Positions 15,585-27,206 of a stretch of DNA of 37,880 nt are shown here, in pieces; positions within the stretch are counted from its first letter, which is position 1; each line of letters opens with the position of its first letter. The stretch covers positions 1 to 37,880 of the forward strand of contig CAJQLW010000025.1 in NCBI GenBank assembly GCA_905479325.1. Reading direction: 5' to 3'. The stretch comes from an uncultured Flavobacteriales bacterium. Its GTDB lineage: Bacteria; Bacteroidota; Bacteroidia; Flavobacteriales_E; Vicingaceae. The notes under the pieces are model-generated. The model was not told where the DNA came from. It worked only from the letters and a program-made list of their open reading frames with translations, and searched no databases. The translations under genes and the position numbers were made by a program.

Positions 15585-16285
15585 AAACTATATTTTAGGA
15601 TGCAAAAAATGGCTTTAACTCCATCTTGCCATCCAATTTTTTTCCCTTCTTCGTAAGTTCTAAAAGTATATTCTACAGGTACTTCCCCGTATGTAATTCC
15701 TTTTACTTTTGCCAACTTAGCAGTAATTTCTGGCTCAAACCCAAAGCGTTTTTCTTTTAAGCTAAGCGACTTAGCAATGCTAGAATCAATTAATTTGTAA
15801 CAGGTTTCCATGTCTGTTATTTTCCAGCCGTTGCAAAGGTTAGATAGCTTGGTTAAGAAACTATTGGCGTAGTAAGAAGCATTCTTGTTGGGATTTTTCG
15901 CAGCTAGAAACCGAGATCCATAAACCACCTTTAAATTCTCTTGAATTACCTTTTCTAGCAGCTTGTTAATGTCTTTTGGGTCTAACTCTAAATCTGCATC
16001 TTGCGGAATTAAATAATCTCCTGTAGCTTGCTGAATACCGTGGTGCAATGCTGCGCCCTTACCTTGGTTCACTTCTTGGTTGTGAAGTTGAATGCCAGAT
16101 GTTGGGTTTGCTTTTAAAAAATTTTCCGTCAACAATTTGGTTTGGTCTGACGAGGAATCATTGATTACCAAAATTTCTTTTTCAATTCCATGCACCAATT
16201 CGAGTTTCGAAATGGTTTCTAATACCTGAACAATGGTTTTTTCCTCGTTGTAGGCCGGAATAATAATAGACAGCTTTTTAATCAC
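15581..16285 (-). CDS. Family 2 glycosyltransferase (polyprenyl-phosphate-mannose/glucose synthase-like)
   Basis: A 234-residue GT-A enzyme. LSIIIPAYNEEKTI at the N-terminus, the VINDSSSDQT nucleotide block near residue 43, NQGKGAALHHGIQQATG near 75, and the metal-binding DADLELDP (D-x-D) near 98 follow the dolichyl-phosphate-mannose synthase pattern, as does MEAT-like TDMETCYKLI near 160. There is no C-terminal membrane pair, so it resembles the short soluble DPM1 type. It would move a hexose from a nucleotide sugar to a lipid phosphate. First residue ATG at 16283-16285, 9 bases after the MerR gene, so the pair is co-transcribed. Confidence 0.9.
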   Translation of the reverse strand: MIKKLSIIIPAYNEEKTIVQVLETISKLELVHGIEKEILVINDSSSDQTKLLTENFLKANPTSGIQLHNQEVNQGKGAALHHGIQQATGDYLIPQDADLELDPKDINKLLEKVIQENLKVVYGSRFLAAKNPNKNASYYANSFLTKLSNLCNGWKITDMETCYKLIDSSIAKSLSLKEKRFGFEPEITAKLAKVKGITYGEVPVEYTFRTYEEGKKIGWQDGVKAIFCILKYSF

Positions 16286-16294
16286 GCGCTGAAA

Positions 16295-16621
16295 TTAAAG
16301 CTCTTCTTTCAAATCGAGTAAAAATGATCTTACTTTTTTTAAAGATTTTAGCATTTCTGCTTCATTCATCACATCAGATTTGTTCTCTTTCATCTTCTTT
16401 TTTGCACCTTCTAAGGTAAAACCTCTCTCTTTGACAAGGTTATAAATAATGTGCAAATTGTCTACGTCTTTTTGGGTAAACAAGCGATTTCCTTTGGCGT
16501 TCTTTTTTGGTTTTAGAATACTAAACTCCTTTTCCCAAAATCGAATTAAAGAAGTGTTCACATCGAACATCTTGCTGACTTCGCCTATGGAATAATATAA
16601 TTTTGAACTTTTTTCAGTCAT
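16295..16621 (-). CDS. MerR-type transcriptional regulator, one-domain
   Basis: A 108-residue protein. YYSIGEVSKMFDVNTSLIRFW is the helix-turn-helix entry of MerR proteins, followed by the wing (KNAKGNRLFTQKDVDNL) and GFTLEGAKKKMKEN. There is no C-terminal effector-binding domain; the rest is a short helix, so a ligand is not predicted. Similar short MerR proteins sit next to an M23 peptidase gene in many Bacteroidota as I remember them, and the same order is seen here (6 bases downstream of the M23 gene). Targets unknown. Confidence 0.9.
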   Translation of the reverse strand: MTEKSSKLYYSIGEVSKMFDVNTSLIRFWEKEFSILKPKKNAKGNRLFTQKDVDNLHIIYNLVKERGFTLEGAKKKMKENKSDVMNEAEMLKSLKKVRSFLLDLKEEL

Positions 16622-16627
16622 CTTATT

Positions 16628-17599
16628 TTAATCAAATGATTGGGTTTGTTGAGAAGAGAATTCAATAATTCGTTCGTATTCTTCAGGAGTTAAATCGTTG
16701 AAGTAGAAGTTAACTGGATTTACTTTTTGACCATCTTTAATCACTTCATAATGCAAGTGAGGAGCTACTGAAGTTCCTGTATTGCCAACATAACCAATAG
16801 TTTGACCTCTTGTAATTTCTTGTCCAACCCGGACTTCAAAACTGCTCATATGAGCATACAGAGTTTGATAACCGTATCCGTGGTCAATGATTACGTTGTT
16901 GCCGTAACCTCTTCTGCTGATTTCGGCGTGAATCACTTTTCCTGCACCTGTAGCATAAATCTCTGTTCCTCGTTCAGCAGAAAAATCCATGCCCGTATGC
17001 AGTTTCATTCTTTTGTAAATTGGGTGCATTCTCATGCCATATCCAGAAGCCATTCTCTTTAAATCTTTATTGGAAACGGGTTGAATGGCAGGAATAGAAG
17101 CAATCATTTTTTCTTTCGCCATAGCCATTTCAATTACGTCATCGTAAGATTTGGATTGAATGTACAGTTGCTTGGTAATTTGATCTAGTTTTTTTGAACT
17201 TTCTACAATCAGGTTAGAGTTTTTAAGGCCTTGTAATTTTTTATATCGGTTTACACCTCCAAACCCTGCAGTTCTAATTTCTTTAGGAATTGGTTCAGCT
17301 TCTAAAATTACACGGTAAATATCGTCGTCCCTTTTTTGAACATCTGCCAAAACTTCTTCCGCTTGGCTCATTCTCATGTTCAAAATATCGTACTGAGCTT
17401 TTAGTTGACTGTTCTCTTGTTTTAGGAGCTTCTCTTTCGGAGAATCAAAATATTTTGCACCTATAAAAAAGAAGATTAGTCCTACAAATATGCTTGCTAC
17501 TAAAAAGGTAGAAATTTTCAACGAACGCTGTTTCCAGTCTGCTTCGATTTTTTCGTAGCTAAGTGTTTTCGTGTTAAATCTATACTTTATTCGAGCCAA
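16628..17599 (-). CDS. M23 family metallopeptidase with N-terminal membrane anchor and coiled coil
   Basis: A 323-residue envelope protein with one membrane helix at about residues 30-48 (STFLVASIFVGLIFFFIGA), a coiled coil to about 95, a linker, and an M23 (LytM) domain at about 185-305. The zinc site is complete: GMRMHPIYKRMKLHTGMDFS gives the first His and Asp, and APHLHYEVI gives HxH. The enzyme should cut peptidoglycan cross-links in the periplasm; family members near MerR are linked with cell shape. First gene of a three-gene minus-strand unit (M23, MerR, GT2) and divergent from alaS. Confidence 0.93.
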   Translation of the reverse strand: MARIKYRFNTKTLSYEKIEADWKQRSLKISTFLVASIFVGLIFFFIGAKYFDSPKEKLLKQENSQLKAQYDILNMRMSQAEEVLADVQKRDDDIYRVILEAEPIPKEIRTAGFGGVNRYKKLQGLKNSNLIVESSKKLDQITKQLYIQSKSYDDVIEMAMAKEKMIASIPAIQPVSNKDLKRMASGYGMRMHPIYKRMKLHTGMDFSAERGTEIYATGAGKVIHAEISRRGYGNNVIIDHGYGYQTLYAHMSSFEVRVGQEITRGQTIGYVGNTGTSVAPHLHYEVIKDGQKVNPVNFYFNDLTPEEYERIIEFSSQQTQSFD

Positions 17600-17642
17600 T
17601 TTGATTCCTTATTTGGTTAAGTTTGCAGCGAAAATTGCTGTG

Positions 17643-17673
17643 CGAAAGTACCGCTTTTAAAGCGTTTTCGCAA
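17643..17673 (-). promoter_or_regulatory. Putative promoter of the M23-MerR-GT2 unit
   Basis: On the minus strand TTG (17671-17673) is followed after 20 bases by TACTTTCG (17643-17650), one base off TAnnTTTG. The spacer contains the small palindrome CGCTTTTAAAGCG (17652-17664), which may be an operator. The transcript would have a leader of about 35-40 bases to the ATG at 17599. Confidence 0.4.
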
Positions 17674-17734
17674 TTACAAAAGTGGTTTTCAAATGTTAAT
17701 ATAACTTACAGATTGTTAAAAGTTTTCAACAGAT

Positions 17735-20341
17735 ATGACTTCACAAGCTATACGAGAAGCATTTTTTAAATTTTTCGAATCCAAAGCCCACCAGTTGGTT
17801 GGTTCTGCTCCAATTGTTATTAAAAACGATCCTACCTTGTTGTTTACCAATGCAGGAATGAATCAGTTTAAAGATTATTTTTTGGGCAATGAAACGCCAA
17901 CGTATAAACGCGTAGTAGATACTCAAAAATGCCTGAGGGTTTCGGGTAAACACAATGATTTAGAGGAAGTAGGAGTAGATACTTACCACCATACCATGTT
18001 CGAAATGTTAGGAAACTGGTCGTTTGGTGATTTTTTTAAAGAAGAAATGATTCCTTGGGCGTGGGAGTTTTTAACGGAGGAGTTGAAGTTAGAAAAAGAC
18101 AGGTTGTACGTTACCATATTTGAAGGCGATGAAAAAGATGGAACAGAGGAAGATACAGCAGCATTTTCAGCTTGGGAAAAAATTATTGCGACCGATCGAA
18201 TTTTAAAAGCCAATAAAAAAGATAACTTCTGGGAAATGGGCGAAACGGGTCCTTGTGGTCCTTGCTCTGAAATACACATTGATTTAAGAAGCGAAGCAGA
18301 GCGCAAAGCAGTTGACGGTAAAACTTTAGTGAACGAAGACCATCCGCAAGTGGTGGAAATCTGGAACTTGGTTTTTATGGAATTCAACCGAATTAAAGAT
18401 GGTTCGTTGCAAAAACTTCCTGCACAACACGTAGATACCGGAATGGGTTTTGAGCGTTTGTGTATGGCTGTGCAAGGAAAAACCTCAAACTACGATACCG
18501 ACGTTTTCATGCCGTCTATTCGCGCATTAGAGAAAATTTCTGCCAAAGAATACGCGCCAACTGATGCCAAAAAAGACATCGCATTTCGAGTAATTGTTGA
18601 CCATATTCGAGCAATTTCATTTTCTATTGCTGACGGGCAACTTCCTTCCAACACAGGGGCAGGTTATGTGATTAGAAGAATTTTGAGAAGAGCTGTGCGT
18701 TATGGTTACAGCTTTTTAGACTTGAAAGAGCCCTTTATGTACCAATTGGTAGAGCCGCTTATTGCTACCTTAGGTGGAACATTTACCGAGCTTAGCGCAC
18801 AACAAACCCTGATTGAAAAAGTGATTAAAGAAGAGGAAGGTTCTTTTTTAAATACACTTGAAAAAGGGATTCAATTGTTTGAAAATAAAGTAAAAAGTAA
18901 TCCAACTGTAATTGATGGAGATTTTGCTTTTGAGTTATACGACACGTTTGGCTTTCCTATAGATTTAACACAATTGTTAGCTCAAGAGCAGAGCTTGCAA
19001 GTTGACATGGAGGGGTTTGAGACGAATTTAAAAGCGCAAAAAGAAAGATCTAGAGCGGCAACTAAAGTCGACACAGGTGACTGGGTGGAAGTGTTTAAAG
19101 ATGACAAAGAAGAGTTTGTTGGGTACGATCATACAGAAACAACGGTGAAGATTTCTCGTTACAGAAAGGTGAGCCAAAAAGGAAAAGATGCCTATCAGTT
19201 GGTCTTTAACTTAACACCTTTTTATCCTGAAGGAGGAGGCCAAGTAGGAGATACTGGCTACATTGAGGCCAAAGGTGTGAAAACTTCTATTGTAGATACC
19301 AAGAAGGAAAACAACCTCATTATTCATTTTGTAGCGGAGTTACCTGCCGACTTGGAGCAAGAGTTTATTGCAGTTGTGAACGCTAGTAAACGCAGCTTAA
19401 CCAAGGCAAACCATACATCAACTCACTTGCTGCACCAAGCATTACGAGAAATATTAGGCACCCACTTAGAGCAAAAAGGCTCTTTGGTGAATGCCGACTA
19501 TTTACGTTTTGATTTCTCTCACTTTCAAAAAGTTGAAGCAGATGAAATTAGAATGGTAGAAGATTTTGTGAACGATAAAATTAGAGCGAACATAGCCCTG
19601 CAAGAAGAGCGCAACTTACCAATTGCCGAAGCGAAAGATAGAGGCGCAATGGCCTTGTTTGGCGAAAAATATGGCGATATGGTACGGATGATTCAATTTG
19701 GCGATTCAGTGGAGTTATGCGGAGGAACACACGTTGGTGCTACGGGCGAAATTGGATTGTTTAAAATAACCCACGAAAGTGCTGTGGCTGCAGGAATTCG
19801 AAGAATTGAAGCCATCAGTTCAAAAAAGGCGCTGAGCCAGTTTTATGCTCAAAACGACTTGCTGAACGAATTGAAAACAAGCCTGAAAAACCCGAAAAAC
19901 ATCAAACAATCGGTTGAAGGTTTATTAAGTGAAAATGTCAAGTTGCAAAAGGAGATTGAAAGTTACAAAGCCAAAGCAGCAGGTAATTTAAAAGGCGATT
20001 TAATCAACAAAATAAATGCTATAAACGGTGTAAATGTGTTGATTGAAGAGGTTGAGTTAGATGCAGGTTCCATTAAAAACATTGCTTTTCAGTTGAAAGC
20101 TGAAGTGGAGAATTTATTCATGGTATTGGCTTCAAAAGTAGGAGGTAAGCCAACCATTTCTATTTTAATTAGCGACAACTTGGTTGCTGAGAAAGATTGG
20201 AATGCAGGCAACTTGGTACGAACCTTAGGCAAGCACATACAAGGTGGCGGCGGCGGACAGACCTTTTTTGCTACAGCTGGAGGTAAAAATCCCGATGGCA
20301 TTGCCAACGCCTTAGAGGAAGCTAGAACTTTGGTGAGGTAG
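17735..20341 (+). CDS. alaS: Alanine-tRNA ligase AlaS
   Basis: An 868-residue class II aminoacyl-tRNA synthetase, of normal length. The catalytic domain begins SQAIREAFFKFFESKAHQ and contains LFTNAGMNQFKDYFLG (motif 1/2 region) and MGETGPCGPCSEIH. The editing domain has the zinc motif HTSTHLLHQALREIL near residue 558 and CGGTHV near 660. The C-terminal C-Ala glycine-rich HIQGGGGGQTFFATAGG is present. Transcribed alone, divergent from the M23 gene. The 130-base gap upstream shows no T-box, as expected for Bacteroidota. After the stop the sequence becomes repeat-like with no clear terminator. Confidence 0.98.
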   Translation: MTSQAIREAFFKFFESKAHQLVGSAPIVIKNDPTLLFTNAGMNQFKDYFLGNETPTYKRVVDTQKCLRVSGKHNDLEEVGVDTYHHTMFEMLGNWSFGDFFKEEMIPWAWEFLTEELKLEKDRLYVTIFEGDEKDGTEEDTAAFSAWEKIIATDRILKANKKDNFWEMGETGPCGPCSEIHIDLRSEAERKAVDGKTLVNEDHPQVVEIWNLVFMEFNRIKDGSLQKLPAQHVDTGMGFERLCMAVQGKTSNYDTDVFMPSIRALEKISAKEYAPTDAKKDIAFRVIVDHIRAISFSIADGQLPSNTGAGYVIRRILRRAVRYGYSFLDLKEPFMYQLVEPLIATLGGTFTELSAQQTLIEKVIKEEEGSFLNTLEKGIQLFENKVKSNPTVIDGDFAFELYDTFGFPIDLTQLLAQEQSLQVDMEGFETNLKAQKERSRAATKVDTGDWVEVFKDDKEEFVGYDHTETTVKISRYRKVSQKGKDAYQLVFNLTPFYPEGGGQVGDTGYIEAKGVKTSIVDTKKENNLIIHFVAELPADLEQEFIAVVNASKRSLTKANHTSTHLLHQALREILGTHLEQKGSLVNADYLRFDFSHFQKVEADEIRMVEDFVNDKIRANIALQEERNLPIAEAKDRGAMALFGEKYGDMVRMIQFGDSVELCGGTHVGATGEIGLFKITHESAVAAGIRRIEAISSKKALSQFYAQNDLLNELKTSLKNPKNIKQSVEGLLSENVKLQKEIESYKAKAAGNLKGDLINKINAINGVNVLIEEVELDAGSIKNIAFQLKAEVENLFMVLASKVGGKPTISILISDNLVAEKDWNAGNLVRTLGKHIQGGGGGQTFFATAGGKNPDGIANALEEARTLVR

Positions 20342-20557
20342 CAGCTGAAAGGTTGCTGATAGATTTGTTGAGAGAATGGAAGACTTTTTTGTTCTGAATT
20401 ATCGAAGCAATGAGATTGTCCGAATCAGAGTAGGAGGCGGTTTGGAGTGGATTTAAGTTTTGGAGCTCAAAAGTGTATTTCACGGATTACAAGTCTGCGC
20501 GAAAGAGGAATGCCCTTTTAAGCAGAGATTCTACGTTTTTGTAGTTCAAATTCTTTT
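20342..20557. other. Intergenic region with repeat remnant, no supported gene
   Basis: 216 bases between alaS and the broken gene downstream. A 27-codon frame starting at the ATG 20376 has no visible support. The segment 20484-20500 (GGATTACAAGTCTGCGC) resembles the CGGATTACAAATCCGCGC elements common between Bacteroidota genes, and a close copy is at 21345-21361. No terminator hairpin was found for alaS. Confidence 0.4.
20484..20500 (+). repeat. Short direct repeat, copy A
   Basis: GGATTACAAGTCTGCGC. Copy B at 21345-21361 differs at 2 of 17 positions and is in the same orientation. The two copies bracket the frameshifted gene (20558-21207). They may be worn REP-like elements or footprints of a lost mobile unit. 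Confidence 0.5.
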
Positions 20558-20878
20558 TCAATTAAATCGAGACTCACGATTTAGATTGTTGAGATATAAA
20601 TCGTTGCTGAACCATTCGTGCACTATTTTTTCAATTTCATTCTTATTATACGTTTTTGAATTCCGTCTAGACGCCAAGTAGTTCTCTCTTGTCATTTTCT
20701 CTGCAAGCTGAGCAACTGTGCTTACTTTAAATTCTTTTGCTGTTACAGATGCAATCCATATTCCGAAAATAGAAAGACTTATTCCGGTAATTCCAATTTG
20801 CCAATTGAAAAACAAACTAGTGAAAGATACTAGAAGGAGTGCAGCTAACGCACCCGATATGAAGTGAGTAGGTCTCAA
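20558..20878 (-). pseudogene. C-terminal fragment of a frameshifted membrane protein gene
   Basis: The open frame gives 106 residues when started at a TTG (20878). It holds two hydrophobic segments (FISGALAALLLVSFTSLFF and GITGISLSIFGIWIASV) and the tail TRENYLASRRNSKTYNKNEI. The frame is open upstream of the TTG and reads IKNTLGFRLSVLRPTHF, which continues naturally from the PRKVRR end of the fragment at 20896-21207 after a net one-base loss. The two pieces therefore belong to one gene of about 216 codons. The TTG is not a convincing start. I recall similar uncharacterised proteins in Bacteroidota with a carrier-like N-terminus followed by two membrane helices. Confidence 0.7.
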
Positions 20879-20895
20879 AACGGAGAGCCGAAATC

Positions 20896-21207
20896 CTAAA
20901 GTATTCTTAATCGTCTTACTTTTCTTGGAAGAAGGACTGCGAGCGAAGTTTCAGGACTTATTTTAATGTTTTCAACTTGTGTAACAGAAATAAATGCACT
21001 TCTTAATTTGTAAAAAGCTTGCTGTGTTGTGCAATCGTTTGTGTGGTCGAGTTGTAGTTTTCCTTTAATTAGGTCGTAGATTTCACCAAATATTTGTGCA
21101 TGAGTAAGTTCGTTTTGTTGGAATTTGATGTTAAACGATGCTTCTATTTTTAGAAGTAAATCATTTACATCATCTGGGTCAATATTTTTAAGCTCGACGT
21201 TTTTCAT
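20896..21207 (-). pseudogene. N-terminal fragment of the same gene, acyl-carrier-like domain
   Basis: I start at the ATG 21205-21207 (MKNVELKNIDPDDVNDLLLK), giving 103 residues. The upstream ATG at 21273 would add 22 residues that look unlike a protein start. Residues 7-60 have the helical pattern of an acyl carrier domain (ELTHAQIFGEIYDLIKGKL), but the phosphopantetheine Ser of the usual DSL motif is absent. Then come CTTQQAFYKLRSAF and the basic LPRKVRR. The frame then goes LRIL-stop, while the -1 frame continues into conserved-looking sequence, so the lesion lies near 20908-20916. Function of the family unknown. Confidence 0.7.
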
Positions 21208-21344
21208 TTTTGTATCTACTCTGACGCCTTTAGAATTTAAAGTAAAGATAGCATTTGCCTCAATGCTCAACAAAGCGTGCTAACGGCTCATTTGTAAAAA
21301 TTTCGAAATTGTTAAATAAATTAGCAACTGTAGTTAACTCTTAA

Positions 21345-21361
21345 GGACTGCAAGTCTGCGC
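21345..21361 (+). repeat. Short direct repeat, copy B
   Basis: GGACTGCAAGTCTGCGC, in the gap between the frameshifted gene and the C-terminal part of the M48 gene. Same orientation as copy A at 20484-20500. Confidence 0.5.
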
Positions 21362-21383
21362 TGACTTTAACGATCTCAATTCA

Positions 21384-22163
21384 TTATGAAATATTATTAT
21401 CTTTCAGTAAGTCAAATTTGTAGGTTAATAAGTTCTTTTTAGTTAAGAAATAATTACGCGAAAGCAGAAAAGCATAGTTTTCGAGTGCTGCAAAAAGTGT
21501 TTCTAAATTTTTATCAAAGTACATTTCATTACCGAAGTACTGCAAATGCTCTGGAAGGTACAATTCAAAATTAGTTTTCATTTCTTCCGTTATCAGCTCT
21601 TGATAAGCCGTATTCTCAAGTAAGTGTTTAATTTCTTGTTTTAAATCAACTTCTAACCTTAGAACATTCCTAAAGTTAGCCCGTATTTGCTCAATAGGTG
21701 TTGTATAATTAACAAATTGCAATTCGTTAGTGAGTTTTACGTATAAATCATACATAGAGTCAAAAGCTTTGTCAAGTTTGAAAAAATTTTCATACAAATT
21801 TGGTAACATAGGATTGCTTTTCGTTTTAATTTCAATGGCTTGAAAAAACTGAAAAATCTGTTTATCATTTAATTTTATATGTTCGTTAAGTTCTGTTAAC
21901 TTTATTTCGAGTTCACGAACAAGCTCTCTACAATCGGCCTTCTTATATTTAATGCCATCATAGTCAAATGTTTTAACATCTACGTTTTTTTCTGCTATTT
22001 GCTTTATTGATTCTATGTCGCCCTGTAAGGACAACGCTGAATAAACTAATTCTAATTTATCATTGGAAAACAAATCTTCTTGGTTGATGTCCAAAACACT
22101 GTTTTGAACATCTTGGGTGTCAAAAAATAACGGGTTTTTATTGTCATAATAACCGTTGTACAC
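21384..22163 (-). pseudogene. C-terminal part of the interrupted M48 peptidase gene
   Basis: 259 codons open from a GTG at 22163. They are in the same frame as the M48 gene just upstream, from which they are separated by one TAA (22194-22196) and ten codons that read SEFLQNTFPK and run straight into VYNGYYDNKNP. No ATG and no ribosome-binding-like sequence precede the GTG. The product would be a soluble, helix-rich domain (long charged helices, KLTELNEHIKLNDKQIF and similar). Bacteroidota M48 proteins that I know of with this N-terminus are about 650-700 residues long, which fits 418 + 10 + 259. I therefore treat this as the second half of one broken gene. Confidence 0.75.
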
Positions 22164-22193
22164 CTTAGGAAATGTGTTTTGAAGAAACTCACT

Positions 22194-23450
22194 TTAATAC
22201 TCGTTTTGAAATGATTCGCAAGTAATGTTTGAGGGTACATTTTCGTAAACTATATCTTCAAATAGCTTGTCGGTGAACTCTTTTTGAGTTTTTATTATGT
22301 CAGTAAATAAACTATTTTCACTTTCATAATTGATGTTCGTTGATTTTAATCCGGTTTGTTCTAATCTTACAATTCTATCTTCTGTACTGGGGTGAGAAGC
22401 CCACTGATCTTTAACAACTAATTTCGATTTGTTGAATTGATTTAGTGCGTTTAAGGATACTTGAGGCAAATTATTTAAAATTTCTATTTGATTCTCACGA
22501 GCGAGGAAGTTTGTTACATACAGTTGATCCTTAAAAATATTTTCCGCTTTTTTATTTTCCGAAACTTTTTTATTGTAAAACGATAGAACACTGGAAAATG
22601 AATGATCGGCTAATGACATTCTTAGTAGTGAGTTTTGTAACGGCTCATATCCAGTTACCGTTGCTGCGATCTCGTCTGCATGAAATTCCATTTCTCTTGA
22701 TAACCCCATGTAGGGTTTATTTACTAAACTGTACATCTGCTTCAGAACCATTTTAATGGCTTCAATAATTTTTACAGCAACAACTACAAAAATTGTAAAG
22801 TAACCACTTGAATTTCCAAATTTTTGAATGAAGTAGTTGTATGAATCATCATCAGAGACCAAGTTGAAAATGACCTGATTCACGTTGTATACATAACTTC
22901 CTACTTTCATGGTTTTTTGCGAAAAATGACCAAATTCATGACTCAAAATTGCAGTGAGTTCTGATTTGGTAACTGTGTTTATAAGCCCTAAACCAATTTG
23001 GAGGTTCTTTTTAATTGGGAAAAACATACTCCAAATGTTTGAATTATAAAATACTGCAGCATTAACATCTGAGGATAGGTAAACCTTTTTTGGAAAGTTT
23101 GTCCCTACATTAGTGACAATTTCATCTATTAGGCTAAAGAGTTTTGGTTCATCTTCTTTACGAATTTCAATAAGGTGCGAGCGGTCGATTTTATGTGATT
23201 TGAAAATGAATTTGACCAAGAAAAATAAAACAAGTATTCCTAAACTGGCCAATCCAATTCCCAAGGCAATTGTTATAAATGTTGGTTTTAAAGCTATCAG
23301 GGCTATTCCGGCGTAAACACAAATAACGGTTAGTCCAATTGCAAAAATCAACAACAATAAATAGGTTAGAATAAATAAAACTATTGCTGATATAGCCTTT
23401 GCAGTTTGTGATTTAAACTTGGCTGTTACCTTGACTCCTTTTTTTGTCAT
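22194..23450 (-). CDS. M48 family metallopeptidase, interrupted by an in-frame stop
   Basis: 418 residues up to a TAA. Two long membrane segments (about 20-48 and 55-82) precede an M48 zinc domain with HEFGH at 171-175 and the third ligand in SREMEFHADEIA near residue 255. The domain continues through ASHPSTEDRIVRLEQ near 380. The peptidase core is thus complete and the product might still be active, but the family's C-terminal region is split off by the stop (see 21384-22163). HtpX-like relatives degrade membrane proteins. The stop could be a true nonsense mutation, a strain-specific shortening or a sequencing error. Confidence 0.85.
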   Translation of the reverse strand: MTKKGVKVTAKFKSQTAKAISAIVLFILTYLLLLIFAIGLTVICVYAGIALIALKPTFITIALGIGLASLGILVLFFLVKFIFKSHKIDRSHLIEIRKEDEPKLFSLIDEIVTNVGTNFPKKVYLSSDVNAAVFYNSNIWSMFFPIKKNLQIGLGLINTVTKSELTAILSHEFGHFSQKTMKVGSYVYNVNQVIFNLVSDDDSYNYFIQKFGNSSGYFTIFVVVAVKIIEAIKMVLKQMYSLVNKPYMGLSREMEFHADEIAATVTGYEPLQNSLLRMSLADHSFSSVLSFYNKKVSENKKAENIFKDQLYVTNFLARENQIEILNNLPQVSLNALNQFNKSKLVVKDQWASHPSTEDRIVRLEQTGLKSTNINYESENSLFTDIIKTQKEFTDKLFEDIVYENVPSNITCESFQNEY

Positions 23451-23786
23451 GTGTTGATATTTTAAACATTACCTTCAACCATAAAAAGGCATCGTATCAG
23501 TTTCCCTTATTGAATGGGGGGAATTGTAAGCGAATAAATATAAACAACAGCTTGAAATTCAAATACTAATTTATACTTGCTTTTTCAACAGCTTATTAAT
23601 AGTGAGAATAAAGAGTTAAGAGTGAGGAATGTAGAACCGTGCCTGCGGCAGGCAGGTGTGGTATCCCAAATGCTTGTCAGGCTGAGTGATTTTGTAGCTG
23701 AGTGAAGGGAGGTAACCAAATTGTATCGAAGACTAGACGAGAATTAACAAATTCGTAATTAAAAATTAATCCACTAAAAATTAATA
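23451..23786. other. 336-base intergenic region with dispersed repeats
   Basis: No gene supported. It contains TGAGGAATG at 23623-23631, the GC-rich 22-mer at 23637-23658, a GTCAGGCTGAGTG...GTATCGAAG mosaic at 23676-23731, and an AATTCGTAATT run near 23752. These modules recur around 30.9 and 31.9 kb. The 5-prime part (23451-23580) should hold the promoter of the M48 gene; no strong match was found. Confidence 0.55.
23637..23658. repeat. REP-like GC-rich palindromic repeat, copy 1
   Basis: A 22-base sequence beginning CCGTGCCTGCGGCAGGC and ending AGGTG, identical to 30904-30925. It contains the self-complementary core GCCTGCGGCAGGC and stands out by its GC content. Similar GCCTGCCGCAGGCA elements are widespread between genes in Bacteroidota. 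Confidence 0.8.
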
Positions 23787-26554
<2,768 letters not shown>

Positions 26555-26590
26555 TGGCTAGATTGGTAATTTTCGTGTTTTAGTTGTACT

Positions 26591-27202
26591 GTGGAATTAT
26601 CTGTTTTTCTTTCGTTTTGTTTGGCTTCTTTTTTAATGGCAATTATGCCCGGACCTGATAATATTTTTGTGCTAACGGAAAGTATCGCTAAGGGAGCAAA
26701 GAATGGAATTTTAATCGCTTTTGGATTAAATTCTGGGGTGCTCGTTCACACGCTCGCTGCAGCAACCGGAGTTTCATTGATTTTACAGCAGTCGGAATTG
26801 GCGTTTAGCATTATTCAGTATGCGGGAGCAGCTTACTTGTTGTACTTGGCTTATTTGTCGGCAAAAGAAAAGGTAGAACAGTTTGAGGTAAAAGAGAGCA
26901 AAAGCATTGGAGCTTTTAAGCTGTTTCGAACAGGATTCATCATGAATGTGTTAAATCCTAAAGTGTCTCTGTTTTTCATTGCGTTTTTACCTCAGTTTGT
27001 TCGTCCAGAACAAGGGAATGTAACAGTGCAAATGGTACTAATGGGAGCAGCTTTTATGGTAATAGGCTTTATTACATTTAGCAGTTTTGCTCTGTTGGCG
27101 CATCAAATGCGAAAACCATTGAGTATTTTAAAAGTGCTGGTTTGGATAAAATGGCTCAAGGTAAGCGTTCTAGTTGGTTTGGCACTTTACTTATTTGTAT
27201 AA
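26591..27202 (+). CDS. LysE/RhtB-family amino acid exporter
   Basis: A 203-residue inner-membrane protein with about six hydrophobic segments. FLMAIMPGPDNIFVLTESIA near residue 14 carries the family's PGP motif, followed by GLNSGVLVHTLAAATGVS, GAAYLLYLAYLSAK and GFIMNVLNPKVSLFFIAFLP with the conserved NPK. LysE-type proteins export amino acids or similar small molecules; the substrate cannot be read. The start is a GTG at 26591, and no ATG lies near. The lipoprotein remnant downstream begins 4 bases after the stop. Confidence 0.93.
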   Translation: MELSVFLSFCLASFLMAIMPGPDNIFVLTESIAKGAKNGILIAFGLNSGVLVHTLAAATGVSLILQQSELAFSIIQYAGAAYLLYLAYLSAKEKVEQFEVKESKSIGAFKLFRTGFIMNVLNPKVSLFFIAFLPQFVRPEQGNVTVQMVLMGAAFMVIGFITFSSFALLAHQMRKPLSILKVLVWIKWLKVSVLVGLALYLFV

Positions 27203-27206
27203 TCAT

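Noticed and set aside
20376..20459. 27-codon frame MEDFFVLNYRS... after alaS
   Set aside because: Very short, no family or context support; it lies in repeat-like DNA.
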